A stretch of DNA of 24,213 nucleotides from assembly GCA_011317545.1 (NCBI GenBank), contig WUJK01000021.1:1-24213 (forward strand), in the 5' to 3' direction. How positions within the stretch are numbered: position 1 is the stretch's first letter; the number at the start of each line of letters is the position of its first letter. The DNA is from Coniella vitis. Taxonomy: Eukaryota; Ascomycota; Sordariomycetes; Diaporthales; Schizoparmaceae. Made by a program: the position numbers and the translations under genes. This document shows, one piece after another, positions 1 through 10,364 of this stretch. Below the pieces are notes generated by a model. That model worked only from the letters and a program-made list of their open reading frames with translations. It was not told where the DNA came from and searched no databases.

Positions 1-2
1 AC

Positions 3-3000
3 GGTTATAATTAAGGCGTAGGATCGGATTTAGTTACTAAGCGATACTTAGATAATAGGGGCTTAAACGAATTTATATATACCTCTAAATCGAAAAGAGC
101 TAAGGCGATAGCTACCCTAGGATATAATAAACCTCGATAGCTTATAGAGAAGGATCTAGCGATAGTTAGTACCTAATAGAATAAGGGATATAGTAGATTA
201 GGATACGATATAATAGGATTCTATAAATAGTAGGATATATTATCGCGATAAGTTTAAGAAGGAACTAAGTATGTATAACGATATCTCCTTATAATAGTAA
301 CTATATAAGACGAAGATACGTTTAGAGACCTCTCCGGTATACTAGAAGAGTATCGGAAGTTTATAAAACTATTTTAAGGAAAATTCGATAACGGCCTACT
401 AGAGTATAGCCTATATAACTACGAAATCCTACTTAAGGAAGGAGAATAACTAAAGTTCTTTCCTATCTATAGATTAGATAAGGATAAACTTAAAGCACTT
501 AGAAAATATATCGACGAAAATCTTAAGAAAGGCTATATTAGACCCTCTTATTTACTAGTAGGATATCTAATCCTATTTATACTAAAGAAAAACGGTAAAC
601 TATAACTATATATTAACTATCGGCAACTTAACGATATTATAATTAAGAATCGGTACCCCTTACCTCTCTTTAAAGAACTTAGAGATAGACTTAAAGGAGC
701 CTAATAATTTACGGCCCTCGACCTTAAAGAAGGATATACGTATATTCGTATTAAACCCGGAGAAGAATGGAAAATAGCGTTTAGAATACGCTACGGATAT
801 TTCGAATATCTTATTATACTATTCGGACTTACTAACGCCCCTATATTATTCTAGGAAATAATAAACTTTATCTTGTACGAATACCTTGATTATTTTATAA
901 TCGCTTACCTAGACGATATCCTTATTTACTTAAAGATATTCGAGGAATACTAGAAGCATGTTACGATAATCCTATAAATCCTCCAAGATAATAAGATTTT
1001 AGTAAAACCTACTAAATATAACTAGAATACTTAAAAAGTCGACTACCTTAGATATACTATTATACTAGGGTATATACGAATACAGAAAGATAAAGTATAA
1101 GTAGTTAGGGATTAGCCTATACCTTAGAACGTTAAGGATATTAGAGCCTTCTTAGGCTATACTAACTTCTACCGATAATTTATTAAGAACTATAGTAGCA
1201 TTATAGCACTATTTACGGAACTTACGAAAAAGGATATTACCTTTAACTAGAACGAACGGGTATAGAAAGCCTTTAGTATAATTAAGGACGTAGTTATATT
1301 AGAACTAATCTTAGTCGAAGTAGACTAAGATAAAGTTTTCGAGATCGAGATAGACGTATTAGATTATATATTCGGTGGATAACTCGGATAACGAGACGAT
1401 AAAGGACGATTACGAATAATTAGCAACTTTAGTAAGAAGCTGAACGGATTAGAACTTAACTATAGAACGCCCGATTAGGAACTTATAATAATAGTAGAAG
1501 CCTTTAGGGAATAGCGGTACTACCTTATCGGCGTAAAATAATAAATCCTTATATATACGGATTATAAGAACCTTCAGGTATTTACCTTAATAAAGCAGCT
1601 TAATAAACGATAAGTTAGATAGTACGAATTTCTATTAGAATTCGACTTTAAGATTATCTACCGTAAAGGTAAAGAAAACGAACGAGTAGACGCTCTTAGC
1701 AGACGGTTAGACTATAAGGATAGTAATAGCAAAGACTAGGATATTATAGTAATCTTTAAAGAAGATTCGGAAGGTAACCTTACTATACTATCTATTACTA
1801 AGGAACTTAATATAATACTACGTATCGAAGGAGAAATACCTAACCTCGATAGTATAATAATATTAGAATAAAACGATTATATTAGAAGTATCTATAGCGT
1901 ATTAGTATATAGATACTAAGGAATTAGAGCAACTTATAAAAGGATCTAACGCTATTAGAACCTACTAAACCTTAAGAAACGAGTTACGGATATCGTTAAT
2001 AACTATAATATATATAAACGGAATAAGATAGAACGATATAAACCTTACGGACTACTATAACCTCTACTAGTACCTACGACTGTTTAGTTATTTATTAGCC
2101 TAGACTTTATTACTAAGCTACCCCTCTTACGAGAACCCTTAACTTAGGTGTAGTATAATAGTATCTTAGTAGTAGTTTATAGACTAAGTAAGTACGTATA
2201 CTTCCTACTATATAAGGAAAGTAGTACCGTAGAAGAACTCGTATATATATTCCTCCGTATTATTATCGCTAACTACGGAATACCTTAGGAAATTATATTA
2301 GATAGAGATAGAAAATTCGTATTAAAATTCTGGATCTCTCTTACTAAATACCTCGGAACGATATAATATATATCCACGGCATTTTATCCTTAGATAGACG
2401 GATAAACGGAATGTACTAACTAGATTATAGAATAATATCTACGATGCTACGTTAACTACGAATAAGATAATTAGGTCGAACTCTTACCTACGGTATAATT
2501 CGCTTATAATAGCGTAGATACGATAAGTATAGGAAAATTACTATTCTTCCTGCTCTACGGACGTAACCCTACGGTATACTATGAAATACTACCAGGTAGA
2601 AACGTAGAAACGGTAGACTAATACGCTAGAAGAATTAAGTAATTATACGAAGATACTCGACGTATACTTTAGGACGTTAAAAAACAAATAACGAAATACG
2701 CTAATCAGAAAAGGATTAAGGGACTAATCCTATAGAAGGGAGATAAAGTCTACCTTAACCGTAAAAATATTAAAACTATTAGACCTAGTAATAAACTCGA
2801 TTATAAGAAACTCGGACCCTATAAAATTATACGATAAATTTCCCTAGTTAACTACGAACTCGAAATCCTATATATACGTTTATACCTAGTCTTTTATATT
2901 TTACTCCTCGAACTAGCACTAGTAGACGCAGAACTCTTATACGATATAGATATTATCGAACCAGAATAAGCATAATACGAAGTTAAATAAATCCTCGACT

Positions 3001-3125
3001 TATGTAAATGCGGACGCGGAAAATAATACCTTATTAAATAGAAAGGATACGATAACTTAGAAAATACTTAGGAACCCCTAAAGAATATCCACGAAGATCT
3101 AATTAAAGAATACGAAAATTAGTAA
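3..3125 (+). pseudogene. Ty3/gypsy pol relic: RT, RNase H, integrase, chromodomain
   Basis: In the frame starting at position 3 the translation reads through as one Pol polyprotein, broken only by nonsense codons. Reverse transcriptase is recognisable from about 450, with YRQLND near 620, TALDLKEGY near 710 and the catalytic YLDD intact at 906-917. RNase H follows at about 1320-1720, with TDYKN near 1560. The integrase core covers about 2090-2650 (DFITKLP, then the TEC-N region near 2410). The end, about 2976-3120, is a chromodomain (YEV-ILD, then YLIK-KGYDN-ENT-EPLKNI), which places the element in the chromoviruses. RT and chromodomain sit in the same frame 2 kb apart, so decay is by base substitution with little or no net indel. 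Most stops fit CAG/CAA to TAG/TAA or TGG to TAG. It cannot encode a working protein. Confidence 0.92.
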
Positions 3126-3158
3126 ACAACTTAGTAATAGATAGAATTAAAAAACTTA

Positions 3159-3761
3159 CTAACGATTAGATAAACCCCCTCTATTAGAAACGCTAACTAG
3201 ATCTAACGACCTACTAAAATCTATAGTAGACTAGTCTACGGTATTAAACTCCTGTATTAGCGAATTAGGAAACGCTTTAGGTAAAGGACCCGCCGGCACC
3301 GAAACTGCCGCCTCCTTTTCAGCCTCCTTACGCTCTATACGATCCAACTCCTCTATAGAATCCAGGCCCCGGCGAATAGCCCGTGCTATCTTCTCCCTCT
3401 ATATCTTTTTCTGCTTACGAAGGCGATCTATACGTATATCTAAAGTACGACGAGCCTTATCTAGTTCCTCCATCTTATCCTTAATCTTCTAATAGTGCCG
3501 AGAGATAGTACGAATATTAGACGGAGAAGGACCTAGTATATCGCAGCGAGATTTGTTTAAACGAATATACTTAGTATAGCAGTCGGAATATATCGTAGAA
3601 ATCTAATAAGAAGAAAGCCCCCGTTCCTTACAGTTAGAGCAGGTCGGTATCTCTATATAATACTCCAGAATAGATTAAAGAAGAAGGTTACGCTTAACGG
3701 TTTTAGGAGTAACCGACGAAGAAATCTTTCGAGAACGACTTTTGTTAATTCTCGACGATAT
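3159..3761 (-). pseudogene. Antisense ORF of the gypsy element: Cys-rich plus coiled-coil protein, RIP-inactivated
   Basis: On the minus strand a frame of about 200 codons runs from an ATA at 3761-3759 (probably a mutated ATG) to TAG at 3161-3159, broken only by a few stops. The N-terminal part is basic and Ser-rich. It is followed by a Cys cluster (TCSNCKERG, then SDCYTKY and KSRC), in which some tyrosines fall where Cys would be expected. Next comes a long charged helix (KIKDKMEELDKARRTLDIRI and on through RKEAEKEA) that looks like a coiled coil, and an acidic/hydrophobic tail (FPNSLIQEFNTVD). It converges on pol, with about 35 bp between the two stops. Ty3/gypsy elements do not need such a gene. 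Fungal elements can carry one, but its function is unknown to me. The frame covers 603 nt, an exact multiple of three. Confidence 0.72.
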
Positions 3762-3847
3762 AACGAATTAGGAAGGTATAATCCGAAGTAAGAATATTAG
3801 GCAGGACTACTTATAGAAATACTATAGGTCTTTAGGGATAAAGACCG

Positions 3848-3862
3848 ATAGAAGGGAGATAA
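3848..3862 (+). other. Polypurine tract of the plus-strand gypsy copy
   Basis: The stretch AGAAGGGAGATAA ends directly before the 3' LTR. Its position and purine content fit the plus-strand priming site of an LTR retrotransposon. Confidence 0.6.
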
Positions 3863-4346
3863 TATTATAACCTACGGTTATATAGGTTATAGGAATAGGC
3901 TAGCGTAACTATATGCTAGTAAATCGGAACCTTAACAGACCGATAGGGATCTCTTATATAACTAAGTTATATAGGATGATATAGTTAGGGTTAGGGTTAT
4001 ACGAACTAATTAGGAATAGATTATTAAGATTATTAGATAATCTAGTAGAGCCGGATTATTAAGATCGCGAGATAATCCAGATAATCTAGGGTTAAATAGG
4101 GTATTTAACGTAGAATAACGGAAGAATATAAGGATAATGGATTTCCTAGCTATTAGATAGTTTCCTTATAGTCTTTAGTTGTGAATCTAAGTATTATTTT
4201 ATATAATAGGGTAATCCCTCTTGATTACTGGTGATACTTGATATTGCTCGATAACGTACGAAGACTTAAAGGTAATACTTCCCCACCTGCTAATATACAA
4301 CTTATAGGTACTTCCAGAATCCGGGATTCAGGCAAGGATTATTATA
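3863..4346 (+). repeat. 3' LTR of the inner gypsy copy (484 bp, RIP-mutated)
   Basis: This segment is an inverted copy of 5834-6289. Its start TATTATAACC corresponds to TGTTATGACC in the other copy, and its end ATTATA corresponds to ATTACA, so the ancestral LTR ran TGTTAT...ATTACA. Differences in the aligned ends are mostly C-to-T and G-to-A, with this copy carrying the mutated state. The middle part (about 4010-4110) does not align well with the partner and holds its own direct repeat built on GATTATTAAGAT. The LTR also contains TTAGGGTTAGGGTTA at 3985-3999. Confidence 0.88.
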
Positions 4347-5790
4347 TAAGCGTTTCCTATTGTTTTGTGATTTCTGTGATATTACTCTACGAGATATCCG
4401 TTTTATTAGGTAGTTTATACCCTTCTATATTATACTAGTAGGGGTATTCCCTAATAAGCTAGGCTTACTGCTCTATTACTAGTCTTTCGAATAGATTATT
4501 ATCCGTAGAGAGGGGTATTCTCTAGGTAACTATAATTTATTATTCCTTACGAGGTTTCTAAGGGAACTATCCTAAGCCTTGCTTTACCGAGAGGTGCGTT
4601 ATATAATTATCCTTATAATAGAAGGTCTAGTTAAGGAGTTTATAATCGGGGTCGTCCGATGCTTACTTTAGAAGCTGGTTTTAGCTAGGAGTAGAGTCCG
4701 TGGTCTTACGTGTTATAATATTGGCTTATCGTCCTTCGGGGACTTTCTTGAATTCTCTGGGTTTCTTAGGTTATCGGCATTCTCGTGCGAAGTAGCCTGT
4801 CTTGCTACAGTTAAAGCATTCCTTACTTATAGGTTTACGCTAGGCTACGTCGAGCTCTATAGGTCCTACGTATATAGTACCGCTGACTGCTATACCTTAT
4901 TGCTAGAAGCTGCGGTTGGTTATCTATTAAATCCGCCGTCCTGTATTAGCGTAATTCCTTTATATAGTATAGCTACCTCCTTTCTTGCTTTTCTCTATAT
5001 ATTTTTCGTAGAGACGGTTATCGATACGGATAGCGTTATTACTAAATATTATAAAGTCTTCGGGCTAATCCTGCTTAGAGATTTCGTCCTTAACCTTATC
5101 CTTAAGTCCTCTATAGTAGTATTCTATAAGGTTCTTATCTTCCTAAGGGAGGCGTACTAAGAGTTACTTAAAGCGAACTGTATAGGCTAAAGCAGACTTA
5201 TTCTATTTAAATTCTATAAGTTGCTACGCTATAGTCCGTTCTTTGTTAGGATTGCTAAATATTTCCTTAAGGATATATTCGAATCCTACGAATAAATCGA
5301 ATATATTCTTAGTAGTCGTTTTACGTTAATCGAGGTTGCCTAGATGTTTAATATAGTTACGAAGTAAGGGTTTATATTAGATAAGTATATCCTTTTTAAG
5401 TTATATACCGGCTAGGATAACTTTATCGGGTTTAGTAGTAAACTATACTACGTTATATAGGAAGTACGCTTTATAATAGGTAAGGAACCTTTAAAGTATC
5501 TTCTAGTTGCTATTATATATAGTAGGTTTATTTATCTTATAACCGTTACCGGTATTCTGAATAATAGGCGCTAGGGTTATAGTAGCTATAGCTTAGTATT
5601 ATTCGAGCTATTAGGCCTACCTATAGATAATACGATTCTGCTATTCCTAGTTCTGCTAGAGTATAGCGAGTTATTAGGTAAGTTCGATTAATTAGCGTAT
5701 TATATCTTCCTAAGTTGCAACCTAGCGATATCCTTCTCCTAAGGTGGACGGGGTAGGAGTTTAAGGAGCTATTGCTATACTTGATATTGC
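4347..5790 (-). pseudogene. Ty3/gypsy gag relic with zinc knuckle, truncated by insertion
   Basis: The minus-strand translation gives a Gag-type protein broken by RIP stops. A helical capsid-like part (about 5600-4950) contains phrases such as FEYILKEIFSNPNKERT and EYYYRGLKDKVKDEI. It is followed by a CCHC zinc knuckle at about 4835-4785, read as CFNCSKTGYFARECR. The position where the knuckle histidine is expected is Tyr, as CAC to TAC would produce. The tail continues in the same frame (TDNNLFERLVIEQ) up to 4347, where the other element's LTR begins. The N-terminal limit near 5790 is approximate, because stops obscure the start codon. Confidence 0.82.
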
Positions 5791-5833
5791 CTAAGAGGTA
5801 TATATAGACCGTCCTGAATAAGAGTTGTGAAAA

Positions 5834-6289
5834 TGTAATGATCCTTGCCTGAATCCCGGATTCTGGAAGTACCTATAAATTGTACGTTAGCAGGTGGGGA
5901 AGTATTACCTTTAAGTCTTCGTACGTTATCGAGCAATATCAAGTGTTATAAGCGATTAAGAGGGATTACCCTATTATATAAAATAATACTTAGATTTATA
6001 ACTAAAGACTATAAGGAAAACTATCTAATAGCTAGGAAATCTATCGTCCTTATATCCTTCCGTTGTTCTGTTTATTAATATATAGCCTATCTAAGCCTAT
6101 TAATGCCTATAGTTGCCTATTAACTGTCCGATGGGTAATAGTGATCTCTTATAGGCTTTACCCTAACCCTGATTATATTATCCGTGTTCCTTATATAAGA
6201 GATCCCTATCGGTCCGTTAAGGTTCCGATTTGCTGGTATATGGTTGCGCTGGCCTGTTCCTGTGACCTGCATGTTCATGGGTCATAACA
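5834..6289 (-). repeat. 5' LTR of the outer gypsy copy (456 bp)
   Basis: This is the inverted partner of 3863-4346. On the minus strand it starts TGTTATGACC at 6289 and ends ATTACA at 5834. Positions 5834-6060 and 6185-6289 align closely with the other LTR, while about 6075-6155 differs. The outer ~90 bp keeps TG and CA dinucleotides (for example TGGTTGCGCTGGCC at 6241-6254) that are TA in the partner, so this end escaped RIP. It also carries TACCCTAACCCT at 6159-6170, aligned with the telomere-like tract of the other LTR. Confidence 0.87.
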
Positions 6290-7699
6290 GTAGCAATAAG
6301 GCCAGTATTCCCTGTTGTGACATGGTAAGCTGAAAGACCATTATGGATTTCTAAGCAGAACGCTAGCGGCAGAAGGTGCAAGGCTACGTTTGTGGAACGC
6401 ACCCAATATCCATAGCCGACAGCCGACATTGCGCACAAGGCTCTGGAAGCGACAACTACCACTGTATTGGTGCCCTCAGTACCAAGTCAACACCCACGAA
6501 ACTTCGAGATCATGAAAGAGGATTTTATGCTGAAAATCGTCTACTGGATACGTTGCAGCTCATGCTGACCTATCTCAGATATCTAGGCGCTCGTTGTACA
6601 TACCCACGTGAAGACCAGACATAGGCGCCAAAACCTTTCAGAGAGGTGTCCATGGTCCAGTGGTCATCTAAATACGGGAAAGAAGTGATGGTTCAACGAA
6701 TTAGACTTGTTGCAGACTTCAGATATTCGGAAAGCGCTCGTACCATCTTGATGCGGCGGTCGTGGAATCGAAGTTTGTTTCCACATATTCCATGACACCA
6801 TCGGACGAGTTTGAAGCGCGCATTGATGATTGTGTGTACACTTGTCTCCTCCTTCTGTTATACCTTGAGAGATACACCGTATTATGCAGCCAAAACGCCT
6901 TGGCTTCAATCTGGGCCAATCCCCACGACAACAGCTCTCAAAGAACGCTACGATGAGGCAATGGGATGTCTTGGCCAGAGTCCCAGAAGAACTCGTCGAG
7001 AGATATGATTTGGCCTACAGCACACTGTTGTTACGGGTTGTTGTACTCAAGGACCACTGGGTCGTCATCAGAAGCACACGTGAATTGCTCCCACCGTGAC
7101 ATCGCTAACGGTAGATCCAGTGGGACGAGCCTGACCCCGTCAAAATGACTGCCTATAGATGCATCACCAATCTTCAGTCTCCGGTTCTGAAGAACCTACG
7201 GGAATGGTCGTGGTCATGGTCATGGTCGGTCGGTTGTCATGCTAGGACCGTATAATTGGCTGGTATATCGAGCGTGGACGGCTTTATAGATGCGCAGGTT
7301 AGCTTCTATAGCGACCCTCACAGGCTGGCTAGCGCTTTCGGTGAGCAGCCTACTTCAATAGAGGCGGAGTTTACGAAAGGCCTAGCATAACCTGGAAAGA
7401 CGGAAGCGGCGCAAAAGTACCTTGCTAATGATAAACCTGTTGATATTCAAGGTATAGATAGAGCAGGCGCTCAACGCATTGGTTTGCTTGAATCAGCCAT
7501 GGCTCCAGGTTGTGAGAGTGTGGAATGTCGTGAAGACGCACGGTGTTCAAGCGGCGAGAAAGCAGAGAGATGCGTTCTCCTGTATTTGCAGACTCTGCTA
7601 CTTCTGTCCGTTGGCGCGGATGATACTGGTGGAGGAGAGAAAGACCAAGGAATGCTAACCAAGCGTGTACCGATCGCTCAGTCGTGTAAAGCATAGTTT
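6290..7699. other. Sequence without a recognisable gene between the retroelement and the transporter
   Basis: Base composition becomes balanced here and RIP signs stop. Several short open frames exist on both strands (plus 6376-6624, 6762-6956, 6884-7099 and 7484-7696; minus 7425-7694), but they overlap each other, lack good intron-exon structure, and match no family I know. The plus frame ending at 7099 (TMRQWDVLARVPEELVERYD and onward) is the most protein-like and could be a decayed gene fragment. A small GGTCAT-type repeat lies at about 7205-7232. I assign no function. Confidence 0.5.
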
Positions 7700-8197
7700 A
7701 AGTAATGGTTTGTGTCACTGTACCGGTCAGCTGGATCTCCTTCATCAGAGCAGCAGCATTACAAATGGAGCTCGGGGCTTCAGACTTGTCCATCACTTTT
7801 CCAGACATTGATGCCTAATCACGGGCAGAAGATACATGGGCCGTTGTACCTTTTCGGGGTGCACAGGCAGCTCGGGCAGGCCCGCCCGAGGACCCACCCG
7901 CCAGCCGCTTTGGCAGGAGCCACCCGAGCCCCACCATTCGGCGAGAAGGCCCCGAGCATGTCCAGTGCCTCTCACCCAAGTTGGGAAGCTGTGGGCTGTG
8001 GGCTGCCTGTCACCTACTGATCTGACAAATCCAAACTTGAAACTTCGCCTTGCGTCACGTTCACTGCACATACAAGAAAATCATCATCCTCGAGCTCTTA
8101 CGGCAAGCTCGCACACGCTGCAGAGCGCCAAGTTGAATCAAGCAGCAGAGCAACTCGTCAAAACGCCAGTACGCCTGCGCAACTCAACCTACACAAC
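7700..8197 (+). promoter_or_regulatory. Upstream region and 5' UTR of the MFS gene
   Basis: About 500 bp of GC-balanced DNA precede the transporter ATG at 8198. The last 60 bp (CAACTCGTC...CAACCTACACAACATGG) are C/A-rich, as is typical of fungal 5' leaders, and the start has A at -3 and G at +4. No convincing TATA box was found. Open frames here overlap on both strands and look incidental. Confidence 0.45.
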
Positions 8198-10364
8198 ATG
8201 GCCGAACAGACAACCGACGGACGCGCCATAGACGCGCACAGCGAGGATCAGGATCACGCCGGCCCAGGGTCCTTCGGTGCACACAGCGCGTCCACTGAAA
8301 AAGTTGCCGGCGACGATGTTGTTGGTGCCGGCACGTCGGAGGAGGACAAGGCGCCAGTCAGGACGATTACTGGCTGGAAGGTGAGCGTGGCTGTGCCCTG
8401 ATTGGCTGGTTGTCGTCTGACGGCCAGGCTTGCACGCAAGGCTGTGGTGATACTGTGGACCCGCCAAGCTGCTAACAAACAGATGATTAGTGGGCCCTTA
8501 CGTACATCTCGCTTCTGTCGACCGTCTTGCTCTTTGCCCTCGACAACACAATTGTGCGTACCAACCACTGCTACTGACTCTCCCAAGCGCACATGCTGAC
8601 GGAGCGCTGCCCAGGTTGCCACCATCCAACCCACGATCGTCGAGACATTCGGCCACCAAGAAGATCTGGCATGGATTGGCGTCAGTTTCGTCTTGGGCCA
8701 ATCCCTCATTCTGCCCATGTAAGTTTGTGCAATACTTGTGTTATTGTTCGGATGGCGTCGTGCTAATGCTGGGTGGTCACTTGTTGCAGCGGAAAATCAT
8801 TTGGCATTTACAACATGAAGGTTGTTTTCCTCATCAGCCTGGTCCTCTTTGAGGGTGGAAGCGCCATCTGCGGATCGTCACCCAACATGGCTGCTCTGAT
8901 CATTGGCCGTGTGATTGCTGGTATTGGGGGCAGTGGTCTGTACGTTGGAGCCCTGACGTACATTAGCGTCTTGACCACCCCGATGGAGCGCCCCATCTAC
9001 TTGGCCGGCGTTATGACGGTTTGGGGCATCGGCAATGTGCTGGGTCCTGTGGTGGGCGGCTCGCTCGCTGAGAGTTCCGCGACGTGGCGCTGGGGCTTCT
9101 ATATCAACCTTCCCATTGCGGGCCTTTTCGCCCCCGGCTTCTTGTTTCTCCTGCCGAGCATCAACGCCATGCCGGACACGCCTATGCTCAAGAAGTTGCG
9201 TATGCAAGATTGGGTCGCCATCTTATTCTTCACTGCCTTCTGTGCCTGCTTCTGCATGGCTGGCAGTTTTGGTGGCACTCTCTACGCCTGGAACAGCGGC
9301 TCTGAGATAGCCCTTTGGGTCATGACTGTCGTCCTATTGATTGCTGTCATCGTGGTTACCATCTACCACCCCTTTGTGCCGCCCGAGGGTAGGATGATGC
9401 TGGTCCAGTTCATCAAGAGCAAGGACCTCTTCCTTTTGCCGCTGCAGTCCTTCCTCGTCGCAGGTTCCATGATGATGTCCATCTTCTATACGCCCCTGAT
9501 CTTCCAGTTCACCAAGGGCGACAACGCGCTGGAAGGAGGCATTCGCATCTTGCCTCTGATTTGCATGATCGTCTTTGGGTGTCTCCTGAACGGTGTTCTC
9601 ATGCCAAAGCTCGGGTACTATAGCCCCTGGTACATTGTCGGCAACGCCTTTTTGGTGGTTGGCGCCGCCTTGATGAGTACGTTGTTGCCTTATTTTACTG
9701 TCCACCTCATGATACAGTCCGCTAATTGGCCCCACCATTTATAGCTACTATCGATGCAGACGTTTCAGACTCTCGCCTCTACGGCTATACCGTGCTGATT
9801 GGCCTGGGCATTGGCTGTTTCCAGAGTGCCGGTATTGCGGTTGTCTCAGCCCTTGCGCCAGCCTCCGAAGTCAGCAATGCAGTGTCCATCATGACTATTT
9901 GTAAGTCTTTGGAATGGTTTCCCTCCGGGAGGGTAAGATAGTATCGGCCCTGGCTAATATAAGCTGCGCAAACACACAGCTCAAGTGCTTGGGATCATCG
10001 TGGCCCTATCTGTTTCTGGATCAGTCTTCCAGAACATGGCTCTGAATTATCTCGCAGCGGCCCTGCCTAATACACCAAGCTCCGACCTCTCTCAACTCGT
10101 CACTGGCACGAGTGGCTCCTTCTATAAGAGTCTGGATCCGACCCAGAAGCACTTGGTGGTGGAGCAGGTTACGGCGGCAATTAGAGACCAGTTTCTACTA
10201 CCTCTGCGGTGTCACCGCGATTGGATTCATCACCTCCCTGTTTCTGAGCGTAAGTACAGCTTCCATCTTCTCACTCTTACAGTCCAGTGATTAAAATGAT
10301 CTAATTGATATTCCCGGAGCAGCACAAGAGACTCTTCCTTAAAGACGGCGTTGCGCCAGCCTAA
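8198..10364 (+). pseudogene. 14-TM major facilitator (DHA14-type) efflux pump, frameshifted near the C-terminus
   Basis: Seven exons are inferred: 8198-8380, 8491-8553, 8615-8718, 8790-9676, 9745-9900, 9980-10249 and 10323-10364. All introns are GT-AG, and CTAAC/CTAAT branch sites are visible before several acceptors. The product would be about 567 aa: a polar cytosolic N-terminus (1-60), then TM1 with FALDNTIVATIQPTIV, the loop GRVIAGIGGSGL, and the antiporter motif C GIGNVLGPVVGG at about residues 196-207, as in drug:H+ antiporters of the 14-spanner group. Such pumps often export the product of a neighbouring cluster, and a PKS and a Zn2Cys6 regulator lie close by. In exon 6 one extra C at 10188/10189 shifts the frame. 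The expected last helix (FYYLCGVTAIGFITSLFLS) and tail (HKRLFLKDGVAPA) lie in the other frame, so the native protein loses TM14. A sequencing error is the alternative explanation. Confidence 0.85.

Larger units (their letters stand above)
1..4346 (+). mobile_element. RIP-degraded Ty3/gypsy chromovirus, 3' portion (inner, plus-strand copy)
   Basis: This is the 3' part of an LTR retrotransposon. In order it shows a pol reading frame with RT, RNase H, integrase and chromodomain, then a short ORF on the opposite strand, a polypurine tract and a 3' LTR. The 5' LTR and most of gag would lie left of the window. CAA, CAG and TGG codons have become TAA or TAG throughout and CpA/TpG are strongly depleted, which is the RIP pattern. 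The 3' LTR ends exactly where the gag frame of an opposite-strand copy is interrupted, so this copy appears to be inserted in the other. The expected target-site duplication next to the LTR would be TAAGC at 4347-4351. Its partner is outside the window, so this is untested. Confidence 0.9.
4347..6289 (-). mobile_element. Ty3/gypsy relic, 5' portion (outer, minus-strand copy)
   Basis: Read on the minus strand this is a 5' LTR (6289 to 5834), a short leader, then a gag frame that runs to 4347, where it is cut by the end of the inner element. Its pol half, if it survives, would lie left of the window beyond the inner insertion. Sequence and LTR type match the inner copy, so both belong to one family. 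RIP decay is strong over gag and fades near the outer edge of the LTR. No clear tRNA primer-binding site was seen in the minus-strand sequence TTTTCACAACTCTTATTC just inside the LTR. Confidence 0.85.

Noticed and set aside
4900..5160. 86-codon plus-strand frame with hydrophobic residues
   Set aside because: It is the complement of the gag relic. Hydrophobicity comes from RIP-driven T richness.
8254..8718. 154-codon minus-strand frame over the MFS 5' exons
   Set aside because: It overlaps the well-supported transporter exons and introns on the other strand and has no domain.
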